A DNA stretch of 64,000 nt from Actinoplanes lutulentus (GTDB lineage Bacteria; Actinomycetota; Actinomycetes; Mycobacteriales; Micromonosporaceae). The stretch spans positions 186,001 to 250,000 of the forward strand of contig NZ_QLMJ01000014.1 in assembly GCF_003259845.1 (NCBI RefSeq), written 5' to 3'. Below are positions 26,091 to 34,266 of this stretch, one piece after another; positions within the stretch are counted from its first letter, which is position 1; each line of letters starts with the position of its first letter. The position numbers and the translations under genes are program-made. Under the pieces are notes generated by a model. That model did no database searches. It was not told the DNA's origin and saw nothing but the letters and a program-made list of their open reading frames with translations.

Positions 26091-26570
26091 GTGGAGGACA
26101 GGATCGGCCAGAGCGTGCGTTCGGCTCCGGGCAGGGAGCCGAGCCTTGATGCCGCTCGCCCTTCGATCGCCCCGGTGCTGCTTGATCGCGCTTTCGGGCA
26201 GGAAGACATCACGGTTCTGCGGCACGAGGTGACCGCCAGACTCGCGCCACTCGGTCTGAACGCCGACCGCCGGCACGGTTACATCCTCGCCGTGAACGAG
26301 GTGATCACCAACGTCGTCCTGCACGCGGGTGGGCAGGGCCGGCTCGTGCTGCGGGCCGAGGGTGGCTCGGTGTGGTGCATGGTGACCGACTCGGGTCCCG
26401 GCATCCCCGGCGGTTACCTGGACGAACCCGCGGCCCCTGAGGCGTTCGAGGTCGGGGGACGCGGATTGTGGCTGGCGCACCAGTTGTGCGACGAGGTAAC
26501 GACCGCCACCGGCCCGATCGGTACTTCGATCGGATTGCGAATCTCATTGGATGCCGCGCCGGATTCTTGA
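26091..26570 (+). CDS. Anti-sigma factor type ATP-binding protein (SpoIIAB/RsbW-like)
   Basis: A roughly 160-aa GHKL ATPase of the HATPase_c_2 group, the kinases that bind sigma factors or phosphorylate anti-sigma antagonists. The N box NEVITNVVLHAGG, G1 box DSGPGIPGG and G2 box VGGRGLWLAHQL are present. I chose GTG 26091 over ATG 26046 because a TAGGCT box lies eight bases before it; the earlier ATG is an alternative. No sigma factor or antagonist gene is adjacent, so its partner is unknown. Confidence 0.82.
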   Translation: MEDRIGQSVRSAPGREPSLDAARPSIAPVLLDRAFGQEDITVLRHEVTARLAPLGLNADRRHGYILAVNEVITNVVLHAGGQGRLVLRAEGGSVWCMVTDSGPGIPGGYLDEPAAPEAFEVGGRGLWLAHQLCDEVTTATGPIGTSIGLRISLDAAPDS

Positions 26571-26652
26571 TGAAACAGCAGGTTGAACGACCTGTGAACC
26601 ATCATGGAAATGTGAAGAGGCCCTTCCGCTCTCGTCCCGCTTCCCGTCCGGC

Positions 26653-26658
26653 TACATT
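26653..26658 (+). promoter_or_regulatory. -10 box TACATT before the phosphoglucomutase gene
   Basis: TACATT ends six bases before GTG 26665. No ribosome site is present, so the HAD/GH65 operon message is probably leaderless. Confidence 0.45.
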
Positions 26659-26664
26659 GGGCGC

Positions 26665-27405
26665 GTGCTCGGACTTCCTTCACAGGTGACCGTTTGTCTA
26701 TTCGATCTTGATGGCGTGCTGACAGACACCGCGCTGGTGCATGGCGCGGCGTGGAAACAGACGTTCGACTCGTTCTTGGAATCGTGGTCGGAACGTCATG
26801 GTCAGCCGTTCGTCCCGTTCGATTCGGGCGTCGATTATCACCGATATGTTGACGGTCGGCAGCGTGCCGACGGTGTCCGTACCTTCCTCGCCTCACGTGG
26901 CATCACCCTGCCCGAGGGCGACCCCGACGACGGCGTCGACGCCGAGACCGTGAACGGCGTCGGCAACCGTAAGAACGTGCTCGTGCTCCAAAAGATCAAA
27001 GAAGGCGCCGTGCAGGTCTACCCCGGATCGGTGGAGTACCTGAAGGCGGCCAAGGCCGCCGGACTGCGCCGTGCCGTCGTCTCGGCGAGCGCCAACTGCA
27101 AGGACGTCCTCGAAGCGGCCGGCATCGCCGACCTGCTGGAGGTCCGGGTGGACGGCGTGGTCGCCCGCGAGCTGGGCCTGCCCGGCAAGCCGGCACCGGA
27201 CACGTTCCTGTACGCCGCGAAGCTGCTGAACGCCGCGCCGGAGAGCTGCGTGGTGTTCGAGGACGCACAAGCCGGTGTGGCCGCCGGGCGAGCCGGTGGC
27301 TTCGGGCACGTCGTCGGCGTTGACCGGGTGGGCCAGGCCGAGGCGTTGCTCGAACATGGTGCCGACGTGGTCGTCACCGACCTTTCCGAGCTCCTCCCGC
27401 GGTAA
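26665..27405 (+). CDS. Beta-phosphoglucomutase family HAD phosphatase
   Basis: A 246-aa HAD enzyme. Nucleophile motif DLDGVLTDT has Asp14 and general acid Asp16; the cap domain holds VNGVGNRKN; motif II VVSASAN, the Lys in GKPAPDTF and the acidic motif VVFEDAQAG follow. By family it turns beta-glucose 1-phosphate into glucose 6-phosphate. The GH65 gene 46 bp downstream would supply the glucose 1-phosphate, so the pair makes a complete disaccharide phosphorolysis route. Confidence 0.9.
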   Translation: MLGLPSQVTVCLFDLDGVLTDTALVHGAAWKQTFDSFLESWSERHGQPFVPFDSGVDYHRYVDGRQRADGVRTFLASRGITLPEGDPDDGVDAETVNGVGNRKNVLVLQKIKEGAVQVYPGSVEYLKAAKAAGLRRAVVSASANCKDVLEAAGIADLLEVRVDGVVARELGLPGKPAPDTFLYAAKLLNAAPESCVVFEDAQAGVAAGRAGGFGHVVGVDRVGQAEALLEHGADVVVTDLSELLPR

Positions 27406-27451
27406 CCCCCCTTAACAAGATCTCCTCTTCTCAGTACCGAGAGGCACGACC

Positions 27452-29815
27452 GTGATCCGTGAACGGGCCTACCCCGTCGACCCATGGCATATCCGGGAGA
27501 CCCGGCTGGATCTGGACCTCCTGGCCCAGTCCGAGTCGGTGTTCGCGCTCTCCAACGGACACATCGGGATACGCGGAAACTTGGACGAGGGCGAGCCGCA
27601 CGGCCTGCCCGGCAGCTATCTGAACTCGTTCTACGAGCTGCGGCCGCTGCCGCACGCCGAGGGCGGGTACGGCTTCCCCGAGTCCGGCCAGACGATGGTG
27701 AACGTCACCAACGCCAAGCTGATGCGCCTGCTCGTCAACGACGAGCCGTTCGACGTGCGCTACGGCGAGCTGCGGTCCCATGAGCGCTGCCTGGACATGC
27801 GCGCCGGCACGCTGGAGCGGGTCGTGGAGTGGATCTCCCCGTCCGGCCAGGGCGTCCGCGTTCGCACCATCCGTCTGGTCTCGTTCACACAGCGGGCCGT
27901 CGTCGCGATCCTCTACGAGGTGGAGCCCCTGGAGGGCTCGGCCCGGCTGATCCTGCAGTCCGAGCTGGTGGCGAACGAGCAGCTCCCGCCGATGAGCAAG
28001 GACCCGCGCGTCGCCGCGGTCCTGGACCGGCCGCTGCAGGCCGAGGAAATGATGGAGCAGCGCACCGGCGGCATCCTGGTGCACCGCACCAAGGCCAGTG
28101 ACCTCCGGATGGCCGCGGCCATGGAGCACCTGGTGGACACGCCCGGCCGGCACGCCATCACCACCGAGGGCCACCCGGACTGGCTGCGTACCACGGTCGC
28201 CTGCCGGCTGGAGCCGGGTCAGAAGCTGCGTGTGGTCAAGCTGGCGGCGTACGGGTGGTCCAGCATGCGCTCGCTGCCCGCGCTGCGTGACCAGGTCGGT
28301 GCGGCCCTCGCCAGCGCCCGCCTGGACGGCTGGGAAGGCCTGGTCCAGCAGCAGCAGGAATACCTGGACGCGTTCTGGGACCACTCGGACGTCAAGGTCG
28401 AGGGTGACCCGGAGGTTCAGCAGGCGGTCCGTTTCGGCCTCTTCCACACCCTGCAGGCCGGTGCGCGCGCTGAGAAGCGCCCGATCGGCTCCAAGGGTCT
28501 CACCGGGCCCGGTTACGACGGCCACACGTTCTGGGACGCTGAGACGTTCGTTCTGCCCGCTCTGACGTACACCCAGCCGTCCGCGGCGGCCGATGTGCTG
28601 CGCTGGCGGCACTCGACGCTCGACCTGGCCCGGGAGCGCGCTCAGACGCTCGGGCTGCAGGGCGCGGCGTTCCCGTGGCGGACGATCCGCGGCCAGGAGT
28701 GCTCCGGTTACTGGCCGGCGGGCACGGCGGGCTTCCACATCGCCGCCGACATCGCCGACGCGGTACGCCGGTACGTGCAGGCCACCGGCGATTACGACTT
28801 CGAGCGTGAGGTCGGCCTGGAGCTGCTGGTCGAGACGGCCCGGCTGTGGCGCTCGCTGGGCCACCACGACCGGCACGGTCGCTTCCACATCGACGGTGTG
28901 ACCGGCCCGGACGAGTACACCGCCGTGGTGAACGACAACATCTATACGAACCTGATGGCGCAGCAGAACCTGATGACCGCGGTCGACGCCTGCAAGCGTC
29001 ACCCGGACCTGGCGCGCAAGTTCGGCGTGGACGACGAAGAGGCTGCCTCGTGGCGTGACGCGGCGGCGGCGGTGCACCTCCCGTACGACAAGGAACTCGG
29101 GGTGCACCAGCAGTGCGAGGGCTTCACCCGGCTGCAGGAGTGGGACTTCGAGAACACTCCGCCGGAGGCTTACCCGCTGCTGCTGAACTTCCCGTACTTC
29201 GACCTGTACCGCAAGCAGGTCATCAAGCAGGCCGACCTGGTGATGGCGATGTTCCTCCGCGGGGACGCGTTCACGCCGGAGGAGAAGTCGCGCAACTTCG
29301 CCTACTACGACGCGCGGACCGTACGGGACTCGTCCCTGTCCGCCTGCGTCCAGGCGGTGCTGGCGGCCGAGACCGGGCACCTGGAGCTGGCGCACGACTA
29401 TCTGGGCGAGGCCGCCCTGATGGACCTGCATGACCTGCACCAGAACGCCCGGGACGGCGTGCACGTGGCGTCGCTTGCCGGCACCTGGATGTCGCTGGTC
29501 GCCGGTCTCGGCGGCATGCGTGACTTCAACGGTCAGCTGAGCTTCGCGCCGCGGCTGCCCAGCCGGATCAACAACCTGGAGTTCTCGCTGCTCTGGCGCG
29601 GCCTGCGGCTGCGGGTGGCGGTGACCGCGGACGAGGTCACGTACTCGCTGCGCAACGGTGGCGGCTCGGCCCGGCTCACCCTGATCCACCACGGCAAGGA
29701 GCTGGAGGTGACCCAGGTGCAGCCGGTGACCATGCCGATCCCGCCGGCGGTCACGGTCGGCCCGGCGCCGTCCCAGCCGCACGGGCGGGCTCCGGTTCGG
29801 CGCGCCGTGCACTGA
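27452..29815 (+). CDS. Glycoside hydrolase family 65 disaccharide phosphorylase
   Basis: A 787-aa inverting phosphorylase (maltose, trehalose or kojibiose type). The N-terminal super-sandwich domain begins RETRLDLDLLAQSESVFALSN; the catalytic (alpha/alpha)6 barrel holds DAETFVLPAL and GVTGPDEYTA, with the general acid Glu about residue 488, matching the position known in maltose phosphorylase. It is cytoplasmic and releases beta-glucose 1-phosphate for the mutase gene upstream. GTG 27452 follows GAGAGG. A strong terminator follows. Which disaccharide is used cannot be read with confidence. Confidence 0.92.
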   Translation: MIRERAYPVDPWHIRETRLDLDLLAQSESVFALSNGHIGIRGNLDEGEPHGLPGSYLNSFYELRPLPHAEGGYGFPESGQTMVNVTNAKLMRLLVNDEPFDVRYGELRSHERCLDMRAGTLERVVEWISPSGQGVRVRTIRLVSFTQRAVVAILYEVEPLEGSARLILQSELVANEQLPPMSKDPRVAAVLDRPLQAEEMMEQRTGGILVHRTKASDLRMAAAMEHLVDTPGRHAITTEGHPDWLRTTVACRLEPGQKLRVVKLAAYGWSSMRSLPALRDQVGAALASARLDGWEGLVQQQQEYLDAFWDHSDVKVEGDPEVQQAVRFGLFHTLQAGARAEKRPIGSKGLTGPGYDGHTFWDAETFVLPALTYTQPSAAADVLRWRHSTLDLARERAQTLGLQGAAFPWRTIRGQECSGYWPAGTAGFHIAADIADAVRRYVQATGDYDFEREVGLELLVETARLWRSLGHHDRHGRFHIDGVTGPDEYTAVVNDNIYTNLMAQQNLMTAVDACKRHPDLARKFGVDDEEAASWRDAAAAVHLPYDKELGVHQQCEGFTRLQEWDFENTPPEAYPLLLNFPYFDLYRKQVIKQADLVMAMFLRGDAFTPEEKSRNFAYYDARTVRDSSLSACVQAVLAAETGHLELAHDYLGEAALMDLHDLHQNARDGVHVASLAGTWMSLVAGLGGMRDFNGQLSFAPRLPSRINNLEFSLLWRGLRLRVAVTADEVTYSLRNGGGSARLTLIHHGKELEVTQVQPVTMPIPPAVTVGPAPSQPHGRAPVRRAVH

Positions 29816-29825
29816 TCCAGGCATG

Positions 29826-29862
29826 AAAAAGCCCCCGTCCGCAAAGAGGACGGGGGCTTTCC
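29826..29862 (+). terminator. Strong intrinsic terminator after the GH65 gene
   Basis: A perfect stem AAAGCCCCCGTCC/GGACGGGGGCTTT with a 7-nt loop and an A-run before and T-run after the stem. It can act in both directions, and serves the convergent gene ending at 29878 as well. Confidence 0.92.
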
Positions 29863-29877
29863 TGTGCTTGAAGCCGC

Positions 29878-30894
29878 TTAGAGCATCGACACGTGCACGT
29901 GGTCGGTGTGGTCGCTGACGCCGTGGTAGGCCTTCCAGCCCGACGCCGGGAACCAGATCTTCTTGTACCAGATGACGTAGTAGATCCCGAGCTTGTCGGC
30001 GTTACGCACCAGGAACGCCATCAGGTCGTTGCCGTACTTCATCATCTTGTCGTTGTGCGCCGAGGAGAAGCCGCTCTTCTGCAGTGACCAGTCGCAGGCC
30101 CGGCCCTTGGGGTGCTCGAAGGGCCCGCCGTTGCGGTGACAACCGACGAAGAGGTCGAATCCGGCTTTCTTCGTCTCTTTGTACATATGCAGCGTGCGCT
30201 TGGTGATGCAGCCGCCGGTCGTCGGGTCGTTCTCGGTGCAGCCCTCCGCCGAGAAGCCGCCGCTGGAGTTACGCGGGGCGGCTGCGGCGGACGGCGATTT
30301 CGCCACCACGAAACCGTCGGTGAGCGCGTCGCCGCCGACCAGCTTCAGGGCTTTCTCCGCCGAGTCGCGCTGCTTTTTCATCAGTGCCGAGTTCTGCTTC
30401 TGTGCCTTGACCTCGGCATCGAGCTTCGCCTTGCTCTCGGAGACCGTTTCGATCGCCTCGTTGAGCTCGTGCAGCTTCTCGTCGTGCAGCTTGTTGATCT
30501 CCTCCAGGGAGATCGCCTTCTTCAGGAAGTCGTTCGACGAGTTGGCGCCGAGCAGGAAGCCGACCGCGCTCAGGTTGCCGGTCACGTACTGCTCGCGGGC
30601 GATCGAGTTGACCTCGGGGATCAACTGGTCGCGCCGGGTCTCGGCGGCTTTGATCTCGACGTTGAGCTTCGTCTGCGCCTTAGTGGATTTCGTCACAGCT
30701 GCCTTGGCCGTGACGAAGCGCCGGTTGGCGGCCTCGATGACGTCTGAGAGCAGGGCGTCCTCGTCGTCCTCCTCGGCGGTGGCGGACGAGCCGCTCGGTT
30801 CTGCCGAGGCAGGGGTCACCGGTGCCACGAACAGTGCCGTGGCCACCAGTGGTGCCAGGGCAAGTGTCAGCCACCGGCGGGGACTTCCGATCAT
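29878..30894 (-). CDS. Secreted coiled-coil protein with M15-like C-terminal domain
   Basis: A 338-aa exported protein. It has a signal peptide (about residues 1-30, ending PASA), an acidic linker, a long coiled coil (about 50-185, PcsB/CwlO-like), then a C-terminal domain from about 215. That domain has HPKGRACD and a final DHTDHVHVS, the HxxGxAxD plus HxH arrangement of zinc M15-type peptidases, so a cell-wall hydrolase role is likely. ATG 30894 is chosen because GGAAGGA is seven bases upstream and the longer frame runs into the riboswitch. A paralogue lies divergently at 31380. Control by c-di-AMP is expected from the leader. Confidence 0.85.
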   Translation of the reverse strand: MIGSPRRWLTLALAPLVATALFVAPVTPASAEPSGSSATAEEDDEDALLSDVIEAANRRFVTAKAAVTKSTKAQTKLNVEIKAAETRRDQLIPEVNSIAREQYVTGNLSAVGFLLGANSSNDFLKKAISLEEINKLHDEKLHELNEAIETVSESKAKLDAEVKAQKQNSALMKKQRDSAEKALKLVGGDALTDGFVVAKSPSAAAAPRNSSGGFSAEGCTENDPTTGGCITKRTLHMYKETKKAGFDLFVGCHRNGGPFEHPKGRACDWSLQKSGFSSAHNDKMMKYGNDLMAFLVRNADKLGIYYVIWYKKIWFPASGWKAYHGVSDHTDHVHVSML

Positions 30895-30913
30895 CAACAG
30901 TTCCTTCCTTGTC

Positions 30914-31030
30914 ACCGCCGACCGAGTTAGCTGACGGGTTCGGGACGGAAGAGATCCCTACCGCCCGAAGGCGGACTCACCCCACTGACTTGGTTCCCCG
31001 GCTCACCTCACGGTGATTAGGCGGCGGCCT
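30914..31030 (-). promoter_or_regulatory. Cyclic di-AMP riboswitch (ydaO/yuaA type)
   Basis: Read on the minus strand, the leader has GCCGCCTAATC, GGGGAACCA, GGGGTGAGTCC, GCGGTAGGGATC and CCCGAACCCGTCAGCTAA in order, closing with CGGCGG against CCGCCG as P1. These are the conserved blocks of the ydaO c-di-AMP riboswitch. It ends just before the ribosome site of the peptidase-like gene. In actinomycetes this class typically represses cell-wall hydrolase genes when c-di-AMP is high. Confidence 0.9.
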
Positions 31031-31216
31031 GCCGGCTCCTCGGGGGCGGTGCCGTCTGGCAGGACCGGCGACGAGTTTACCTGAGGAATGGCGCGGTATC
31101 AGGACCGCGGAACCGGCAAAACTGTTACCGGCCAACGACTTTCCGTAATCAAATCACCTCACGTGGCCAGGCAATCGCGGAACGTACGAGAACTGTCGAT
31201 CTGTCGATTGAGTGGG

Positions 31217-31222
31217 TATGGT
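31217..31222 (+). promoter_or_regulatory. Probable -10 box TATGGT ahead of the plus-strand riboswitch
   Basis: TATGGT lies about 20 bp before the first conserved base of the riboswitch, a suitable place for the promoter of the 31380 gene. Confidence 0.35.
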
Positions 31223-31243
31223 CGGTTCCGGTTCCCACCCGGG

Positions 31244-31362
31244 GACCGCCGCCTAATCGCCCCCCATGGCGAGCCGGGGAACCATATTTCCTCGGGGTGA
31301 ATCCGCAACCGCGGTAGGGATTTCCTTCGTCCCGAACCCGTCAGCTAACTCGGTCGGCGGCC
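31244..31362 (+). promoter_or_regulatory. Cyclic di-AMP riboswitch (ydaO/yuaA type)
   Basis: Same conserved series as its neighbour: GCCGCCTAATCG, GGGGAACCATAT, GGGGTGAATCC, GCGGTAGGGATT, CCCGAACCCGTCAGCTAA, closed by CCGCCG and CGGCGG. It ends a few bases before the GGAAGGA ribosome site of the gene at 31380. The two copies differ mostly in loops, as expected for a duplicated RNA held by function. Confidence 0.92.
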
Positions 31363-31379
31363 GACGGAAGGAATAACCT

Positions 31380-32393
31380 GTGCAGCGAAAGACTGCGCGG
31401 CGATTAGCGGCTGTCATGGCGCTGCTGCTCGCTGTGTGCGGGATGGCGATTGTGGCGTCACCGGCCACCGCCGCTCCCGGGGACAACGGTGACGACGGTG
31501 AGGGCGGCTCCAAGTCACTCGTCGAACAACTGGAGGACGCCTCCAGGGGTTACGTCGAGGCCAAGGCGAAGCTGAAGAGCTCCAAGAAGAAGCAGACCGA
31601 GCTGACGGCCACGCTGAAGAAGCTGGACGCCGAGGTCGGGCCGAAGCAGGCGGCGCTCGACGAGATCGCGTCGCAGGCGTACACGTCCGGCCGGCTCGGC
31701 GGGATGTCCGCTCTGATCACCGCGAGCGACACGGGCAGCTTCATCGACCGTGCCGAGACCCTGGCGTCCGTCGCGGCCGACCAGAACGACGCCATCGAGG
31801 ACCTCAAGACCACGCTGGACGGTCAGCGCAAGGCCAAGCTCGCCATCGACGCCACCGTCAAGGACCAGCAGAAGCAGGTCAACGTGATGGCGAAGAAGAA
31901 GCTGCAGGTCGAGACGGCGCTGAAGAAGGCCAACCAGGGCGCGGACGCCTCCTCGTCGAGCGACGGCGGCGGCAGCGCCAAGGCCGATCCGGTGCCGAGC
32001 GGCTCGGGCTCCGGTTGCAGTGAGCCCGACCCGACCAGTGGCGGCTGCCTGACCCCTCGCACTCTGCACGCGCTCAAGCAGGCGCAGAGCGACGGCTTCA
32101 AGCGGTACGTGCATTGCTTCCGCGAGCAGAACAGCGGCGAGCACCCCAAGGGCCGGGCCTGCGACTTCGCCGCCGACAAGAACGGTTTCGGCGGGGATGC
32201 GACCGGCGCCAGCAAGACGTACGGCAACAACCTGGCGAACTACTTCATCAACAACGCGGACGCTCTCGACGTCCTGTACGTGATCTGGTACCGCCGGATC
32301 TGGCTACCGAGCAGTGGCTGGAAGTCGTACAGCGGGGCGGGTGGAGACCCGTCCAGCGACCACACCAACCACGTGCATCTCTCGGTCCGCTGA
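31380..32393 (+). CDS. Secreted coiled-coil protein with M15-like C-terminal domain (paralogue)
   Basis: A 337-aa exported protein with the same plan as the divergent gene: signal peptide ending about residue 32 (ATAAPG), coiled coil about 45-185 rich in Lys/Gln, Ser/Gly linker, and a C-terminal domain with SGCSEPDPTSGGCLTPRTLH, HPKGRACDF and a final DHTNHVHLS. The HxxGxAxD and HxH residues suggest a zinc site. GTG 31380 has GGAAGGA upstream. It is behind its own c-di-AMP riboswitch. The two proteins probably remodel peptidoglycan under the same signal. Confidence 0.86.
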   Translation: MQRKTARRLAAVMALLLAVCGMAIVASPATAAPGDNGDDGEGGSKSLVEQLEDASRGYVEAKAKLKSSKKKQTELTATLKKLDAEVGPKQAALDEIASQAYTSGRLGGMSALITASDTGSFIDRAETLASVAADQNDAIEDLKTTLDGQRKAKLAIDATVKDQQKQVNVMAKKKLQVETALKKANQGADASSSSDGGGSAKADPVPSGSGSGCSEPDPTSGGCLTPRTLHALKQAQSDGFKRYVHCFREQNSGEHPKGRACDFAADKNGFGGDATGASKTYGNNLANYFINNADALDVLYVIWYRRIWLPSSGWKSYSGAGGDPSSDHTNHVHLSVR

Positions 32394-32415
32394 TCCTGTT
32401 GGGGAGTGCGAGGCG

Positions 32416-33189
32416 CTACTTACGCATGTAGGCCTCGTACTCCCGCATCACCTCGTCGGTCGGGCCGTCGGCCCGGATCTCGCCCGACTCCAGCCAGATG
32501 CTCCGGTCGCAGGTGTCCCGGATCGACTGCTCGCTGTGGCTGACCAGGAAGACCGTGCCGGCGTCGGCGCGCAGCTCGCGGACCCGCGCCTCGCTGCGGC
32601 GGCGGAACTTGGCGTCACCGGTGGCCAGCGCCTCGTCGATCAGCAGCACGTCGTGCTGTTTCGCGGCGGCGATCGAGAACTTCAGGCGGGCGGCCATGCC
32701 GGATGAGTACGTCCGCATCGGCAGCGAGGCGAAATCGCCGCGCTCGTTGATGCCGGAGAACTCGATGATCCCGTCTTTCTTCTCTTTCACCTCGGCCGGC
32801 GACATGCCCATCGCGAGGCAGCCCAGCTCGACGTTGCGCGCTCCGGGCAGCTCGTTCATCAGGGCCGCGTTCACACCGAGGAGTGAGGGCTGGCCGGCCG
32901 CGTAGATGGCGCCCCGGGCACACGGGAGCAGACCGGCGACCGCGCGCAGCAGCGTCGACTTGCCGGACCCGTTGCTGCCGATCAGACCGATCGCCTCACC
33001 ACGGTACGCGGTGAAGCTCACGCCCTTGACCGCGTGCACCTCGACGACGTTCGACGCCTTGGCGCTGGTGACCATGCGCTTGAAACTCGCCAGCGGGCTG
33101 CCACTGCCCGGCGAGGCCGAGCTGTGCACCTTGTAGATGATGTGGGCGTTGTCCGCGACGACGGTCGGGATGCGCTCGTTCTCAGCCAC
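32416..33189 (-). CDS. ABC transporter ATP-binding protein, polysaccharide export (TagH-like)
   Basis: A 257-aa ATPase of the TagH/Wzt/RfbB export group. Walker A GSNGSGKST near residue 70, signature YSSGMAARL and Walker B VLLIDEALATGD are present; the signature with SSGM in place of SGGQ is typical of cell-surface polymer exporters. Its 5' end overlaps the permease gene by 8 bp. Together they would export a teichoic-acid-like polymer or O-antigen-like glycan across the membrane. Confidence 0.9.
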   Translation of the reverse strand: MAENERIPTVVADNAHIIYKVHSSASPGSGSPLASFKRMVTSAKASNVVEVHAVKGVSFTAYRGEAIGLIGSNGSGKSTLLRAVAGLLPCARGAIYAAGQPSLLGVNAALMNELPGARNVELGCLAMGMSPAEVKEKKDGIIEFSGINERGDFASLPMRTYSSGMAARLKFSIAAAKQHDVLLIDEALATGDAKFRRRSEARVRELRADAGTVFLVSHSEQSIRDTCDRSIWLESGEIRADGPTDEVMREYEAYMRK

Positions 33190-34078
33190 GGCCGTAACCC
33201 TTCTCTCCGCGCCAGAAGTAGACGTAGCCGCCGATGCCGACGACCAGGCTCCAGGCCAGGGCCTCGAGCCACAGGACGGTCGGCGCGCCGGCCAGTGTGA
33301 CGTTCTCCAGCAGTGCGTGCCGGTACAGCTCGATGAAGATCAGCAGAGGGTTCGCCTCGACCAGCGCGAGCTGCCAGCCGTCCAGCTTGTCCTCGAACAG
33401 GGTGACCGGGTAGAGCACCGCGGACCCGTACATCCAGAACCGCATGATGAACGGGATCAGCTGCTTGATGTCCCGGTTCTTCGAGCCGTAGCGGGCCATG
33501 AACATGGCCAGGCCGGTGTTGAAGAACGACTGGAGAGCGAGCAGCGGCAGCAGCAGAATCCACTGCGCGGTGATCGGCTCACCGGTGATCAGGACGATGC
33601 CCATCAGGACGACCAGGGCGACCACGAAGTTGCGGATCTCGACCAGCGCGGTCGAGAGCGGCAGGCTCGCCCGGGGGAAGTGCAGTGCCCGGATCAGGCC
33701 CAGGTTTCCGGTGATCGCGTTGATCCCGGACTGCACGATCGACTGGGAGAACTGGAAGACGAAAACGCCGATACACAGGTACGCCGGGAAGTTTTCGATT
33801 CCCTTGCTGGTCCCGATGATCACACCGAAGATCAGGTAGTACACCGCTGCGTTGATGATCGGTGTGAGGACCTGCCACACCGTGCCGAGCTTCGTGCTGC
33901 CCAGCGAAGAACTCATCTTGGCGCTGGCGTGCGACTGGATGAAGTGCCGGTATGACAACAGCTGACGTGTGTACTCGGGGAGGCTGGGAAGCCGCCCGGA
34001 CGCTGTCAGACCGTGCCGCCGGGCGAGCTCCTTGGGCGAGAGCTCGGTGCCGGTCTCGGCGACCGCCGTCTCTGGCAT
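33182..34078 (-). CDS. ABC-2 type polysaccharide export permease (TagG-like)
   Basis: A 298-aa ABC-2 permease with six hydrophobic helices (FGVIIGTSKG..., ending YFWRGEKGYGRG), the partner of the ATPase it overlaps. ATG 34078 begins MPETAVAETG with GGAG nine bases upstream; the longer reading to 34237 would run through the promoter region of the divergent TetR gene. Surface glycan export is the family role; the actual polymer is unknown, though sugar-biosynthesis genes lie 12 kb away. Confidence 0.88.
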   Translation of the reverse strand: MPETAVAETGTELSPKELARRHGLTASGRLPSLPEYTRQLLSYRHFIQSHASAKMSSSLGSTKLGTVWQVLTPIINAAVYYLIFGVIIGTSKGIENFPAYLCIGVFVFQFSQSIVQSGINAITGNLGLIRALHFPRASLPLSTALVEIRNFVVALVVLMGIVLITGEPITAQWILLLPLLALQSFFNTGLAMFMARYGSKNRDIKQLIPFIMRFWMYGSAVLYPVTLFEDKLDGWQLALVEANPLLIFIELYRHALLENVTLAGAPTVLWLEALAWSLVVGIGGYVYFWRGEKGYGRG

Positions 34079-34230
34079 GGGGTGGTGCTCCGATCTAGTC
34101 GGCCCGGCGGAGGCGGAAGGCTCCTGTTGCTGCTGCGAGGACACAGCTAGCAAGCATGACAGGCGCTCGCCGCTTCCGTTGGAACGGGTTCGTATCGACG
34201 TGGCTCTGAAGGTAGCTGACCAAACGGCGG

Positions 34231-34255
34231 AACGCAACCGTTACGTCGTAGCGTT
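34231..34255. promoter_or_regulatory. Inverted-repeat operator between the export operon and tetR
   Basis: AACGCAAC and GTAGCGTT form an inverted repeat (7 of 8 positions pair) around a 9-nt centre, 25 bp in all. Its right end touches the -10 box TATAGT of the TetR gene. This is the normal place for a TetR autorepression site and could also act on the divergent ABC genes. Confidence 0.5.
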
Positions 34256-34260
34256 ATAGT
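34255..34260 (+). promoter_or_regulatory. -10 box TATAGT of the tetR gene
   Basis: TATAGT ends six bases before GTG 34267 with no ribosome site; a likely leaderless start. Confidence 0.5.
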
Positions 34261-34266
34261 GACTCT

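Noticed and set aside
27431..29824. 797-aa minus-strand frame opposite GH65
   Set aside because: Covers the exact span of a clear GH65 gene and has no domain; shadow frame.
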